The notes under the pieces are model-generated. The model was not told where the DNA came from and did not search any database. It saw only the letters and a program-made list of their open reading frames with translations. Below are positions 51,857 to 60,212 of a stretch of 64,000 nucleotides of DNA, piece after piece. The stretch covers positions 394,966-458,965 of the forward strand of contig NZ_JAILYH010000003.1 in NCBI RefSeq assembly GCF_019793435.1, written 5' to 3'. This DNA comes from Rhizobium redzepovicii (GTDB taxonomy: Bacteria > Pseudomonadota > Alphaproteobacteria > Rhizobiales > Rhizobiaceae). Every line of letters begins with the position of its first letter. Position 1 is the stretch's first letter. A program made the translations under genes and the position numbers.

Positions 51857-52693
51857 TTACTTGCGCCGCAACCGCGCCGAGCGCTGGAATTCGGCTGGCG
51901 TCTGCCCGAAGGACTGCTTGAAGGACGCGCTGAAATGGCTGTGGCTTGAGAAACCGAGATCGAGGCCAAGCGCCGTCAGATCTTCATACTGGCCGAGCAG
52001 ATCGAGTGCGCGGGCGAGCCTGAGCCGCAGCTGATAGCGGTAAAGCGGCGTCGCCTCGACCTGCTGGAAGACCTGGGTGAGATAAACAGGCGAGACGCCG
52101 ACTTCGGCGGCGATTTCCGAAAGTGTCCAGCGCCGGGCGAGATCGGAGGAAAGCACCAGCTTTGCCCGGTCGACGAGTTTCTGCCGGCCGGCGCTGGCGC
52201 CCGCCGCATGCGATGTGCGCTCGCCGAGCGAGCGGCGCACCAGCGTCAGCGCCAATGTTTCCGCCTCCAGCGTCTCGGCGACGTTGCGGCGGAGACCATG
52301 ACGCAGAAGCGCGACCAGTGCCTGCGCGCGCGGATCGATCCGCCGGCGCTGGCGACGGAATGAAAAGGCTGCACCCCGCTGCACCTGGTCCTTCGGCGCG
52401 AGCTCTTCGAGCATGGTCTCATCGATCGCGAGATCGACGCAGGCGTCGCCTCCTTCGATCGGATGGCTGATCCTATAACCCTGGTCGGCATTGAAGAACA
52501 GCATCTGATTGGCCTCGGCCACCGTATCATTGCGGCCGACATGCCGCATGAAGACGCCGCGATAGGGATAGACGAGGCTCGTCTTGTGAGCGCATTCCTC
52601 GTCGCCCTTATGGCGGCAGCCGCCATCGCAGACGATGTCACGAATGGCGACGGTCTTCGTTTGCAGGAGCAGCGCTGTTGAAAACTGCGACAT
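51857..52693 (-). CDS. AraC family transcriptional regulator with N-terminal Cys cluster
   Basis: 278 residues. The C-terminal AraC DNA-binding domain is complete (RWTLSEIAAEVGVSPVYLTQ and DLGFSSHSHFSASFKQSFGQ, then TPAEFQR). The N-terminal sensor begins with IVCDGGCRHKGDEECAHK, placing Cys22, Cys26, His28 and Cys34 together, which could sense metal or oxidant, followed by a cupin-like LVYPYRGVFMRHVGRND. It may control the downstream Cys-rich mini-protein. Confidence 0.88.
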   Translation of the reverse strand: MSQFSTALLLQTKTVAIRDIVCDGGCRHKGDEECAHKTSLVYPYRGVFMRHVGRNDTVAEANQMLFFNADQGYRISHPIEGGDACVDLAIDETMLEELAPKDQVQRGAAFSFRRQRRRIDPRAQALVALLRHGLRRNVAETLEAETLALTLVRRSLGERTSHAAGASAGRQKLVDRAKLVLSSDLARRWTLSEIAAEVGVSPVYLTQVFQQVEATPLYRYQLRLRLARALDLLGQYEDLTALGLDLGFSSHSHFSASFKQSFGQTPAEFQRSARLRRK

Positions 52694-52763
52694 CTTATAT
52701 TCCCAGCCGGACAGGCCGCCGACGAGGCGACCCGCGGCACAGTATCACAACTGTTGCCTGTGT

Positions 52764-52988
52764 TCAGTAGCGACTATAGACGTGAACGTCGCTTTCCGTC
52801 TGCCCCCTGGAAAGGCCGATATCCTTCAACTGATCGTCGGAAAGTTCCATCAGCGCATTGCGGTTGCGCCGTTCGCCGATCTTGCGTGCGAGCCAGCGGA
52901 CGGCCGTGATTGCCGCAGGCAACAGGCCGGGCCTGTGACGCGAGGAATGGACGTTGCGGCCTGCTATGGAAATATTCGAGCTATGCAT
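52764..52988 (-). CDS. DUF1127 family small protein
   Basis: 74 residues. The conserved motif is ARKIGERRNRNALMELSDDQ then LKDIGLSRGQTE, the YjiS-like DUF1127 signature. These small basic proteins act in RNA turnover and in carbon and phosphate metabolism in alphaproteobacteria. The GGAGG ribosome-binding site, 6 bases before the ATG, is buried in a perfect hairpin. It lies between an AraC regulator and the iol operon, same strand. Confidence 0.88.
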   Translation of the reverse strand: MHSSNISIAGRNVHSSRHRPGLLPAAITAVRWLARKIGERRNRNALMELSDDQLKDIGLSRGQTESDVHVYSRY

Positions 52989-52994
52989 GATGAT

Positions 52995-53017
52995 CCTCCA
53001 TCCTTGTTGGATGGAGG
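52995..53017 (-). promoter_or_regulatory. Hairpin sequestering the DUF1127 ribosome-binding site
   Basis: On the minus strand, CCTCCATCC (53017-53009 complement) pairs perfectly with GGATGGAGG (ending 52995) across a 5-base loop. The 3' arm holds the Shine-Dalgarno GGAGG (52999-52995), and the 5' arm holds the matching CCTCC. The layout is that of an RNA thermometer or a site opened by an sRNA or protein. Confidence 0.65.
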
Positions 53018-53076
53018 CAGTGAACCATCAGCGGCGGCTCGGCGCTGTCAGATTATTTAGCGATCTGAGGCAGTCC

Positions 53077-53874
53077 TCACGCCTTGATCAGCCACTCGTG
53101 CTCGACGGCATTGTGGAATTTCCAGATCCGTTTCGGCCCGGCCATGACGTTGAGGTAGTAGAGATCGTAGCCATGCGTTGCCGCGCAAGGATGGTAGCCC
53201 TTTGGCACCAGCGTCACGTCGCCGTCCTCGATCGCCATCGCTTCGTCGAGCGAGCGGTCGTCGGTGTAGACGCGTTGGAAACCGAAGCCCTGCGGCGGGT
53301 TGAGGCGATGGTAATAGGTCTCTTCCAGGAAGCTCTCGTTCGGCAGATCGTCCCGGTCGTGCTTGTGCGGCGGATAGGAGGAGGTGTGTCCACCCGGCGT
53401 GATCACCTCGACGACGAGCAGCGAATGCGCCGAGCTGTCGTCCTCCGGCATGATATTGTTGACGTAGCGCACATTCGTACCCTTGCCGCGCGTCACCTGC
53501 GGATGCGTGCCGGGCGGGATTTCTTTCGCCTGATAGGTGCCGCCGCCGGGCGCCGAGCAGACGGCGAGTTCCAGATCGGTCTCCGCCGTCACCGACCATG
53601 TCGATCCCATCGGGATGTAAAGCGCATGCGGCGCGCCTTCGAACGGGGTCATGCGGCCGCCGAGCGTGCCGAAATCCTTGGTTCCGGCCGATGCCTTGCC
53701 CTTGCCGGTGACCCAGACGAGGCAGACTTCCCGGTCGCCGGTCTCTCCCGAAACCGTCTCGCCCGGCTTTAGCCGGTGCAGATCGAAGCCGACATAGGTC
53801 CAGCCGGCATTCTCAGGGGTGACATGCGTGACGCGGCCATGCGTGCCCGATGGTTTCACCTTGAGGTTTGGCAT
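53077..53874 (-). CDS. iolB: 5-deoxy-glucuronate isomerase
   Basis: 265 residues from ATG 53874 (MPNLKVKPSGTHGRVTHVTP); the longer frame runs into the upstream repeat. It converts 5-deoxy-glucuronate to 2-deoxy-5-keto-gluconate in myo-inositol catabolism. Bicupin fold with metal-site residues in TSSYPPHKHDRDDLPNESFL, then EETYYHRLNPPQGF, and late GYHPCAATHGYDLYYLNVMA. Last gene of iolRCDEB, separated from iolE by an inverted-repeat element. Confidence 0.95.
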   Translation of the reverse strand: MPNLKVKPSGTHGRVTHVTPENAGWTYVGFDLHRLKPGETVSGETGDREVCLVWVTGKGKASAGTKDFGTLGGRMTPFEGAPHALYIPMGSTWSVTAETDLELAVCSAPGGGTYQAKEIPPGTHPQVTRGKGTNVRYVNNIMPEDDSSAHSLLVVEVITPGGHTSSYPPHKHDRDDLPNESFLEETYYHRLNPPQGFGFQRVYTDDRSLDEAMAIEDGDVTLVPKGYHPCAATHGYDLYYLNVMAGPKRIWKFHNAVEHEWLIKA

Positions 53875-53893
53875 TGGTGGTTCTCCTCGTACG

Positions 53894-54060
53894 TTAAAAA
53901 CTCCCCGCCCCAAACCCCTCCCCACAAGGGGGAGGGACTTAATCTGCGGCGCTGTCTCGCCCTCTTGCGGCGTTCCTTTTGCAAGTGGCGCAGTCTGGAG
54001 CGGGGCGGTGCCTCAAGTTAAGTCCCTCCCCCTTGTGGGGAGGGGTTGGTGAGGGGTTTT
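53894..54060. repeat. Intergenic inverted-repeat element, copy B
   Basis: About 167 bp between iolE and iolB. The inner arms are a perfect 30-bp inverted repeat: 53913-53942 (AACCCCTCCCCACAAGGGGG...) against 54018-54047, separated by 75 bp. Outer flanks extend the pairing less perfectly. Same family as copies at 23469-23601 and 56936-57089. In the iol mRNA it would form a long hairpin. Confidence 0.88.
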
Positions 54061-54068
54061 CTTTTCCG

Positions 54069-54986
54069 TTATCGCTTAGGGAAACCTTCGGTCTCCACCG
54101 TGTAACCGGCAGCCGTCATCACCCGCATCAATTCGGCATGGCCGATCTCGGCCATCTTCTGCGGCGGCGCCTTGCGCGGATCCTGCTCGGCTTCGACGAC
54201 GAACCAGCCTTCATAGCCGTGGTCGGCCAACCGCTGGACGATGGCGCCGAAATCGAGCGAGCCGTCGCCCGGCACGGTGAAGGCGCCGAGCGCCACTGCG
54301 TCGAGGAAGGACTGCCGGCTGCGGTCCAGCCCGTCGATGACCGACTTGCGGATATCCTTGACGTGAACATGGTTGATGCGGGCGTGGTGATGGTCGATGG
54401 CGCGCAACACGTCGCCGCCCGCAAAGGCGAGATGGCCGGCATCGAGCAGCAGCGGAATGCCTTCGCCCGAAGAACGCATGAAGGCGTCGAGTTCCGGCTC
54501 GGTTTCGACAACGGCTGCCATATGATGGTGATAGGAGAGCGGCATGCCCTGTTCGGCGCACCATTCGCCGAAATCCGTGACGCGGCGTGCATAGGCCTTC
54601 ATCTCGTCGTCGGCAAGGCGCGGCTTGGTCGCGAGCGGTTTGGAGCGGTCGCCCTGGATCGAGCGGCCGACTTCGCCGTAAACGATGCAGGGCGCATTGA
54701 CCGCCTTGAACAATTCGATCATCGGCGCGATGCGGTCTTTGTTGGCGGCAAGCTCCTCATTGACCAGTGTGCCGGAGAACCAGCCGCCGCACAGCGTCAC
54801 ATCCGCGGCGCGCAGAATGGGCAGCATTTCCTCGGGATTGCTTGGGAAACGGCGGCCCTGTTCCATGCCGGTGAAACCGGCGCCGCGCGATTGCCGCAGG
54901 CATTCCTCGAGGGACACGTCGTCGCTGAGTTCAGGAAGATCGTCGTTCCACCAAGCGATGGGCGACATGCCAAGTTTGGCCTTCAT
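54069..54986 (-). CDS. iolE: Myo-inosose-2 dehydratase
   Basis: 305 residues. Dehydrates 2-keto-myo-inositol to 3D-trihydroxycyclohexane-1,2-dione. TIM-barrel of the xylose-isomerase-like class with MSPIAWWNDDLPELSDDVSL at the N-terminus, metal ligands in LLLDAGHLAFAGGD and INHVHVKDIRKS, and the closing FVVEAEQDPRKAPPQKMAEI. Third structural gene of the iol operon, 64 bp from iolD. Confidence 0.94.
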   Translation of the reverse strand: MKAKLGMSPIAWWNDDLPELSDDVSLEECLRQSRGAGFTGMEQGRRFPSNPEEMLPILRAADVTLCGGWFSGTLVNEELAANKDRIAPMIELFKAVNAPCIVYGEVGRSIQGDRSKPLATKPRLADDEMKAYARRVTDFGEWCAEQGMPLSYHHHMAAVVETEPELDAFMRSSGEGIPLLLDAGHLAFAGGDVLRAIDHHHARINHVHVKDIRKSVIDGLDRSRQSFLDAVALGAFTVPGDGSLDFGAIVQRLADHGYEGWFVVEAEQDPRKAPPQKMAEIGHAELMRVMTAAGYTVETEGFPKR

Positions 54987-55050
54987 CTATAGTCTCCTTA
55001 AAAATAGTGCGGAGGAGTGGGCGCTCCTCCGGAAAATGATGGCAATCGAA

Positions 55051-56901
55051 TCAGCCGATGCGCTGGGAAGCGCGCGCTTCGACATAGCCCTTGCGCGCCT
55101 TGTTGACCTCTTCGCGCGGGCTGACCTCCGGCACCGCGACATCCCACCAGTGGCCGCCGGCCTCGGTGGTGATCAAGGGATCGGTGTCGATGAGGAAGAC
55201 CGAGGTGCGATCGTTCTTCTTTGAGTCGGCGATCGCCTGCTCGAGTTCGGCGATAGAGGCGACCTTGACGGCGATGGCGCCCATGCTTTCGGCATGTGCG
55301 CGGAAATCGATCTCCGGCATCACCTCGTGATAGGAGTCCTTGAGCAGGTTGTTGAAGTTGGCGCCCCCGGTTCCCATCTGCAATCGGTTGATGCAGCCAT
55401 AGCCGCGATTGTCGAGCACGACGATGTTGAGCTTGAGGCCAAGCATGACCGAGGTGGCGATCTCGGAATTCATCATCATGTAGGAACCGTCTCCAACCAT
55501 GACGACGACATCGCGTTCGGGATGCGCCATCTTGGCGCCGAGCCCGCCGGCAATCTCGTAGCCCATGCAGGAAAAGCCATATTCCATGTGATAGCTGCCC
55601 GGCGCCGTCGCCGGCCAGAGCTTGTGCAATTCGCCGGGAAGACCACCGGCGGCGCAAAGCACCGTCGTATTGTCGCCGCCGATCGAACGCGCCACTGCGC
55701 CGATCACCTGCGCATCGGAGGGCAGGGCGGCATTGGTCGTCGCCATCGCCTTGGCGGCCGCCTCCATCCAGACCTTCTTCTCCGCAGTTGCCTTTTCGGC
55801 AAGTGCCGCCGGTGCCTTCCAGCCGGAAAGCCCTGATGAAAGCGCCTTCAGCCCTTCGCGGGCATCGGCGACCAGCGGATGACTGTCATGCTTCACCGCG
55901 TCATAAGCGGCGATATTGAGCCCAACCATCCTGAGGCTGTCGTTCTTGAACAGCGCCCAGGACCCGGTGGTGAAATCCTGGCAGCGCGTGCCGACGGCGA
56001 TGACGAGATCCGTCTCCTCCGCAATCGCATTCGCCGCCGACGTGCCGGTGACGCCGACCGAGCCGATCGCCAGCGGATGGGTCTCGTTGATCGACGATTT
56101 GCCGGCCTGAGTGACGACGACCGGAATAGCGTGAGCCTCGGCAAAAGCAGCAAGCTCCTTCGTCGCCTGCGAATAAAGCACACCGCCGCCGGCAACGATT
56201 ACCGGCTTCTGCGACGCCTTGATCAGCGCGATGGCATTGGCCAGCTCGTCCGCATCCGGCTGCGGCCGGCGGGTCGCCCAGACTTTTTCATCGAACAGGC
56301 TTTCCGGATAATCATAGGCCTCAGCCTGGACGTCCTGGCAGAGCGACAAGGTCACCGGGCCGCAATCCAGCGGATCGGTCAGCACCTGCATGGCGCGCTT
56401 CAGCGCCGAAATGATCTGTTCAGGCCGGGTGATGCGGTCGAAATAGCGCGAAACCGGGCGGAAGGCGTCATTGGCCGAAACCGTGCCATCGCCGAAATCC
56501 TCAATCTGCTGCAGCACCGGATCCGGCGCGCGGTTGGCGAAGACGTCGCCCGGCAGGAAGAGAACGGGAATACGGTTGACATGCGCGACGCCGGCAGCCG
56601 TCACCATGTTCAGCGCGCCGGGGCCGATCGACGTCGTGCAGGCCATGAAGCGGCTGCGGAAATTCGCCTTGGCATAGGCGATGGCGGCATGCGCCATGCC
56701 TTGCTCGTTGTGGGCGCGATAGGTCGTCAGTTCGCCGCGCACCTGGTAGAGTGCCTCGCCGATGCCGGCGACGTTGCCATGACCGAAGATCGCCCAGACG
56801 CCGCCGAAGATTGGCACCTTCTTGCCGTCGACAACAGTCATCTGCTTTTTGAGGAAATGCGCGACGGCCTGCGCCATCGTCAACCGTATCGTCTTGCCCA
56901 T
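55051..56901 (-). CDS. iolD: 3D-(3,5/4)-trihydroxycyclohexane-1,2-dione acylhydrolase
   Basis: 616 residues from ATG 56901 (GGGAGGCCCCG upstream); a start at 56946 would lie in the repeat element. ThDP-dependent ring-opening enzyme of inositol catabolism. ThDP features: GVWAIFGHGNVAGIGEALYQ, catalytic Glu region LTTYRAHNEQGMAHAAIAYA, and the GDGSYMMMNSEIATSVMLGL then NIVVLDNRGYGC diphosphate/Mg2+ site. It follows iolC after a 200-bp gap filled by the repeat. Confidence 0.95.
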   Translation of the reverse strand: MGKTIRLTMAQAVAHFLKKQMTVVDGKKVPIFGGVWAIFGHGNVAGIGEALYQVRGELTTYRAHNEQGMAHAAIAYAKANFRSRFMACTTSIGPGALNMVTAAGVAHVNRIPVLFLPGDVFANRAPDPVLQQIEDFGDGTVSANDAFRPVSRYFDRITRPEQIISALKRAMQVLTDPLDCGPVTLSLCQDVQAEAYDYPESLFDEKVWATRRPQPDADELANAIALIKASQKPVIVAGGGVLYSQATKELAAFAEAHAIPVVVTQAGKSSINETHPLAIGSVGVTGTSAANAIAEETDLVIAVGTRCQDFTTGSWALFKNDSLRMVGLNIAAYDAVKHDSHPLVADAREGLKALSSGLSGWKAPAALAEKATAEKKVWMEAAAKAMATTNAALPSDAQVIGAVARSIGGDNTTVLCAAGGLPGELHKLWPATAPGSYHMEYGFSCMGYEIAGGLGAKMAHPERDVVVMVGDGSYMMMNSEIATSVMLGLKLNIVVLDNRGYGCINRLQMGTGGANFNNLLKDSYHEVMPEIDFRAHAESMGAIAVKVASIAELEQAIADSKKNDRTSVFLIDTDPLITTEAGGHWWDVAVPEVSPREEVNKARKGYVEARASQRIG

Positions 56902-56935
56902 CGGGGCCTCCCGGACTTTTGACATTCTGTCTTTT

Positions 56936-57089
56936 CCCCTCCCCAACCCCTCCCCACAAGGGGCAGGGATTTAATTTGCGGCGCTTCCTCAGGCAAATTT
57001 CAGCGTCTCTTCCTATAGGAGGGCGCTGTCTGACATCGAGCGGTGCTCCGCGTAAGTCCCTCCCCCTGTGGGGAGGGGTTGGGGAGGGG
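56936..57089. repeat. Intergenic inverted-repeat element, copy C
   Basis: About 154 bp between iolC and iolD. Left arm 56936-56974 (CCCCTCCCCAACCCCTCCCC then ACAAGGGGCAGGGATTTAA), right arm 57053-57089 (TAAGTCCCTCCCCCTGTGGG then GAGGGGTTGGGGAGGGG), nearly perfect complements. Core TTGCGGCGCTTCCTC resembles copy B. It ends 35 bp before the iolD start codon. Confidence 0.87.
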
Positions 57090-57104
57090 TCTTTTTCCTA
57101 TTTC

Positions 57105-59039
57105 CTACTGACGGCCGCGCGTCTTCAGCCACGCCTCTGTCAGTTGCCGGAAGCGGCCGGCCATATCGGCGATCGCTTCCTCGTCGTTCATTGCGCCCGA
57201 AAGCCAGGCGCGCGCCGCATCGGCAAAGATCGTCCGGCCGACGGCAAAGCCCTTCACCGAAGGGGCCGCCAGCGTCGCCTCGAAGCAGGAGATCAGCTCC
57301 TCGGCGGGCGCTTCGAGCCCCAAGAGCACGATACCCCGGCACCATGGATCATTTTTGGCGATCACCGCATCGATCTTCTTCCAAGCTTCGCTCGATGCCT
57401 GCGGCTCGAGTTTCCACCAGTCCGGCTTGATGCCGAGCGCATAGAGTTCTTCGAGCGCGGTCGCGATCGTATCGTCGGTCAGCGGTCCGTTCTTGCCGGC
57501 GATGATCTCCACCAGCAGCTCGCGCCCGACCTTGCGTGCGGCTTCGAACAGCGTGCGCAGCTTCTCCTGCTGCTCGCTCTTCAATTCGGCCGGATCGTCG
57601 GGATGATAGAAGCACAGGCACTTGATGCAATGGCCGAGCGGCCATTCGACAAGCTGGGAGCCGATATCCTGGCTGAATTCGAAGCGCAGTGGCTTCGAGC
57701 CGGGCAGCTCCACCGGCCGGCCGATCCAGGAGAAATTCTTCGTCGCCGCATCGAAGAAGGCGTCGCGGCCGAAACGTTCGTCGATCAGCATGCCGTAACC
57801 GTCGCGGCCGTCCGAAACCCGCGCTGCCGCCGAGACCGCCAGCCGCTTGAAGGCGACGATCTTCTCATGGCCGACGCCGAGCTCGTCGGCGACGCTGACG
57901 AGCTGCGAACGGTGGTCGATCGCCAGCGCCATCAGCAGCGGAATTTCGCCGCGCCGGGTCGATGCCCAATGAATATGGTTGATCGCCTCATCCTTGCGCA
58001 GCGCCCGATGTTTGCTGCCGGTCTTCAGGAAGTAGTCGAGTTCCGCCCAGGTCGGATATTCCGGCGAGCAGAGCAGGCGGGAGACGGCGAAGGCGCCGCA
58101 GGCATTGGCCCAGGTGGCGCAGGTCTGCAGCGGCTCGTCGCGCAGGAAACCGCGCAGGAAGCCGGACATGAAGGCATCGCCGGCGCCGAGCACGTTGAAG
58201 ACTTCGATCGGGAAACCCTGGCCGACGATGCCGGCTTCTAGATCGTCGGCGATCGGCCCGTCATAGACGATGCAGCCCATGGCGCCGCGCTTCAGCACGA
58301 TCGTCGCCGGCGTCAGGCGGCGAATCTCCGTCAGCGCGCCGAGCACGTCATCGGCGCCGGAAGCGATCAGGATTTCCTCTTCGGTGCCGACGATGAGATC
58401 GCAATCCGGCAACGTCTCCTTCATCTTCGAGGAAACGCGGTCGGATTTCACGTAGCGTTCGAAGCCTTCGGCATGGCCGGCAAGACCCCAGAGGTTCGGC
58501 CGATAGTCGATGTCGAAGATCACCTTGCGGCCGTTCGCCTTGGCGATGCGGATCGCCTTGCGCTGCGCGGCCTCGGTATTCGGCCGGGAGAAATGCGTGC
58601 CGGACACCAGGACAGCGCGCGACGACTTGATGAAATTCTCGTCGATATCGCCTTCGTCGAGCGCCATGTCGGCGCAGTCGGAGCGATAGAAGATCATCGG
58701 CGACACGCCCTCGGCCTCGACCGCAAGCAACACCAGCGCCGTCAGCCGCTCTTTGTCGGTGATTATGCCGTCGGTCGCGACACCTTCGCGCGCCGCTTGC
58801 TCTCGGATGAAGCGTCCCATCTGCTCGTCGCCGACGCGGGTGATGAGGCCAGATTTGAGACCGAGCCGCGCCGTGCCGATGGCGATATTGGACGGGCAGC
58901 CGCCGACCGATTTGGCGAAGGTGCCGATATCCTCCAGTCGTGACCCGATCTGCTGGCCGTAAAGATCGACCGAGGAACGGCCGATAGTGATTACATCAAG
59001 CGCCGGCTCCGGCTGTGAACCCGGATTCGATTGTACCAT
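57105..59039 (-). CDS. iolC: Bifunctional 5-dehydro-2-deoxygluconokinase / DUF2090 aldolase-like fusion
   Basis: 644 residues, about twice a plain IolC. Residues 1-330 are a PfkB kinase: DVITIGRSSVDLYGQQIGSR, VGGCPSNIAIGTARLGLKSG and the catalytic VFNVLGAGDAFMSGFLRGFL. Residues about 335-640 are a DUF2090 domain with TIM-barrel-like segments (PLLMALAIDHRSQLVSVADE, GIVLLGLEAPAEELISCFEA), probably the aldolase that splits the kinase product to malonate semialdehyde and DHAP. First structural gene after iolR, 91 bp away. Confidence 0.92.
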   Translation of the reverse strand: MVQSNPGSQPEPALDVITIGRSSVDLYGQQIGSRLEDIGTFAKSVGGCPSNIAIGTARLGLKSGLITRVGDEQMGRFIREQAAREGVATDGIITDKERLTALVLLAVEAEGVSPMIFYRSDCADMALDEGDIDENFIKSSRAVLVSGTHFSRPNTEAAQRKAIRIAKANGRKVIFDIDYRPNLWGLAGHAEGFERYVKSDRVSSKMKETLPDCDLIVGTEEEILIASGADDVLGALTEIRRLTPATIVLKRGAMGCIVYDGPIADDLEAGIVGQGFPIEVFNVLGAGDAFMSGFLRGFLRDEPLQTCATWANACGAFAVSRLLCSPEYPTWAELDYFLKTGSKHRALRKDEAINHIHWASTRRGEIPLLMALAIDHRSQLVSVADELGVGHEKIVAFKRLAVSAAARVSDGRDGYGMLIDERFGRDAFFDAATKNFSWIGRPVELPGSKPLRFEFSQDIGSQLVEWPLGHCIKCLCFYHPDDPAELKSEQQEKLRTLFEAARKVGRELLVEIIAGKNGPLTDDTIATALEELYALGIKPDWWKLEPQASSEAWKKIDAVIAKNDPWCRGIVLLGLEAPAEELISCFEATLAAPSVKGFAVGRTIFADAARAWLSGAMNDEEAIADMAGRFRQLTEAWLKTRGRQ

Positions 59040-59093
59040 GATGTCCTCCCGCTAGATTTTGCGCGGCTTCCAGTGCCTGCGAATTTCAATAAT

Positions 59094-59137
59094 GAAACAT
59101 CGGTTCCGATATTTTGTCAATTCGGAATGTTTATTCC
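59094..59137. promoter_or_regulatory. Two candidate IolR operators between iolR and iolC
   Basis: GAAA-N6-TTCC at 59094-59107 and a perfect GGAA-N6-TTCC at 59124-59137, centres 30 bp apart (about three helical turns). GGAA-N6-TTCC is the motif I recall for S. meliloti IolR. The second overlaps the last codons of iolR. Confidence 0.6.
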
Positions 59138-60006
59138 ATTTTGGCTTTCCCAGCTTTTGCATGCTGACGCTTGCGCCGCCGCTCGGCGATGGCGACCGGC
59201 AGCGCCATGGTGAGCGCCATCGAGGCCGACAGCGAGCGGAAGCCGGCGAAATCGGCCTCGGCCACCTCGAACCAGTGCGTGGCGCAGGCGGCAAGCGGCG
59301 AGAAGGCCGAGTCGGTGATGGCGATGACGGGGACGCCGCGGTCGGCGAGTTCCTGGCTCTGGTTGAGGCTGTCGGCCGCATAGGGCGAGAAGCTCGCGGC
59401 GATCGCCGCATCCTTCGGTGTTGCGAACTGCACCATTTCAGGGTCGACGCCGTTCGGCGAGGCGACGATCTGGTGGCGGATATTGAGCTTGGAAAAAGCG
59501 TAGGTCATGTGCGCCGTCAGCGGGTAGGAGCGCCGTTTGGCGATCAGATAGATCGTCTCGGCGGCGGCAAGGATATCCACGGCTTTGGTGAATGTGTCGC
59601 TCTGTACCGTCGCCGCCAGCCGATTGACCGACTGGCTGGCCGCGGCAATGAAGCCGGACAGCAGATTGGCGTCCTCGTCGTCGCCGCTCGCCTGCTCCAG
59701 CGTGACGAGCCGCTCTTCATAGCTCAGCGTCCGTTCGCGCAATCTTTCACGGAAGATGCTCTGCAGGTCGGAAAAACCTTCGTAGCCCAGATGATGCGCC
59801 AGACGCACCAGCGTCGAAGGTTGGACCTCGGAGGCGGCCGCGATGCTCGCCGTCGTGCCGAAGGCGATCTCGTCGGGATTGCCGAGCGCGAAGGCGGCAA
59901 CCTGCGCCAGCCGCTTCGGCATGCTCGCCTTGCGCTCGATGATGGTGCTGCGCAGGCTTTCGAAATCGCGCGGCACACGTGCGTGCCTCTGGGGGTCATT
60001 ATCCAT
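59131..60006 (-). CDS. iolR: RpiR/MurR family transcriptional repressor of inositol catabolism
   Basis: 291 residues. N-terminal RpiR helix-turn-helix (EVQPSTLVRLAHHLGYEGFS, then DLQSIFRERL) and C-terminal SIS domain (VDILAAAETIYLIAKRRSYP, GVPVIAITDSAFSPLA). It probably senses a phosphorylated inositol intermediate and represses iolCDEB, itself and the divergent dehydrogenase. The gene is first in the iolRCDEB cluster. GGAA-N6-TTCC-like sites lie on both sides of it. Confidence 0.92.
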   Translation of the reverse strand: MDNDPQRHARVPRDFESLRSTIIERKASMPKRLAQVAAFALGNPDEIAFGTTASIAAASEVQPSTLVRLAHHLGYEGFSDLQSIFRERLRERTLSYEERLVTLEQASGDDEDANLLSGFIAAASQSVNRLAATVQSDTFTKAVDILAAAETIYLIAKRRSYPLTAHMTYAFSKLNIRHQIVASPNGVDPEMVQFATPKDAAIAASFSPYAADSLNQSQELADRGVPVIAITDSAFSPLAACATHWFEVAEADFAGFRSLSASMALTMALPVAIAERRRKRQHAKAGKAKME

Positions 60007-60024
60007 GCTTGCAGCTCACGAGAT

Positions 60025-60038
60025 GAAACAAATATTCC
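60025..60038. promoter_or_regulatory. Candidate IolR operator upstream of iolR
   Basis: GAAA-CAAATA-TTCC, 19 bp upstream of the iolR start. The CAAATATTCC half recurs at 60170-60179 near the divergent dehydrogenase gene, 34 bp before its ATG, where the other half is degenerate (GATC). Confidence 0.5.
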
Positions 60039-60212
60039 ATATTGTCGAGCATAAACGATTTCAAACGGCACGCCTAATTGTTTTTAATCGCCTGTAATTC
60101 AAGGCCTTTAGACAATCCTCCCGAAAAATGGTGCCGGTGACTGTGGATGGGTCTCTTGTCAAAATGATCCAAATATTCCAAAAATCCGCGCGCAGCTCTG
60201 GAGGAGACGGAA

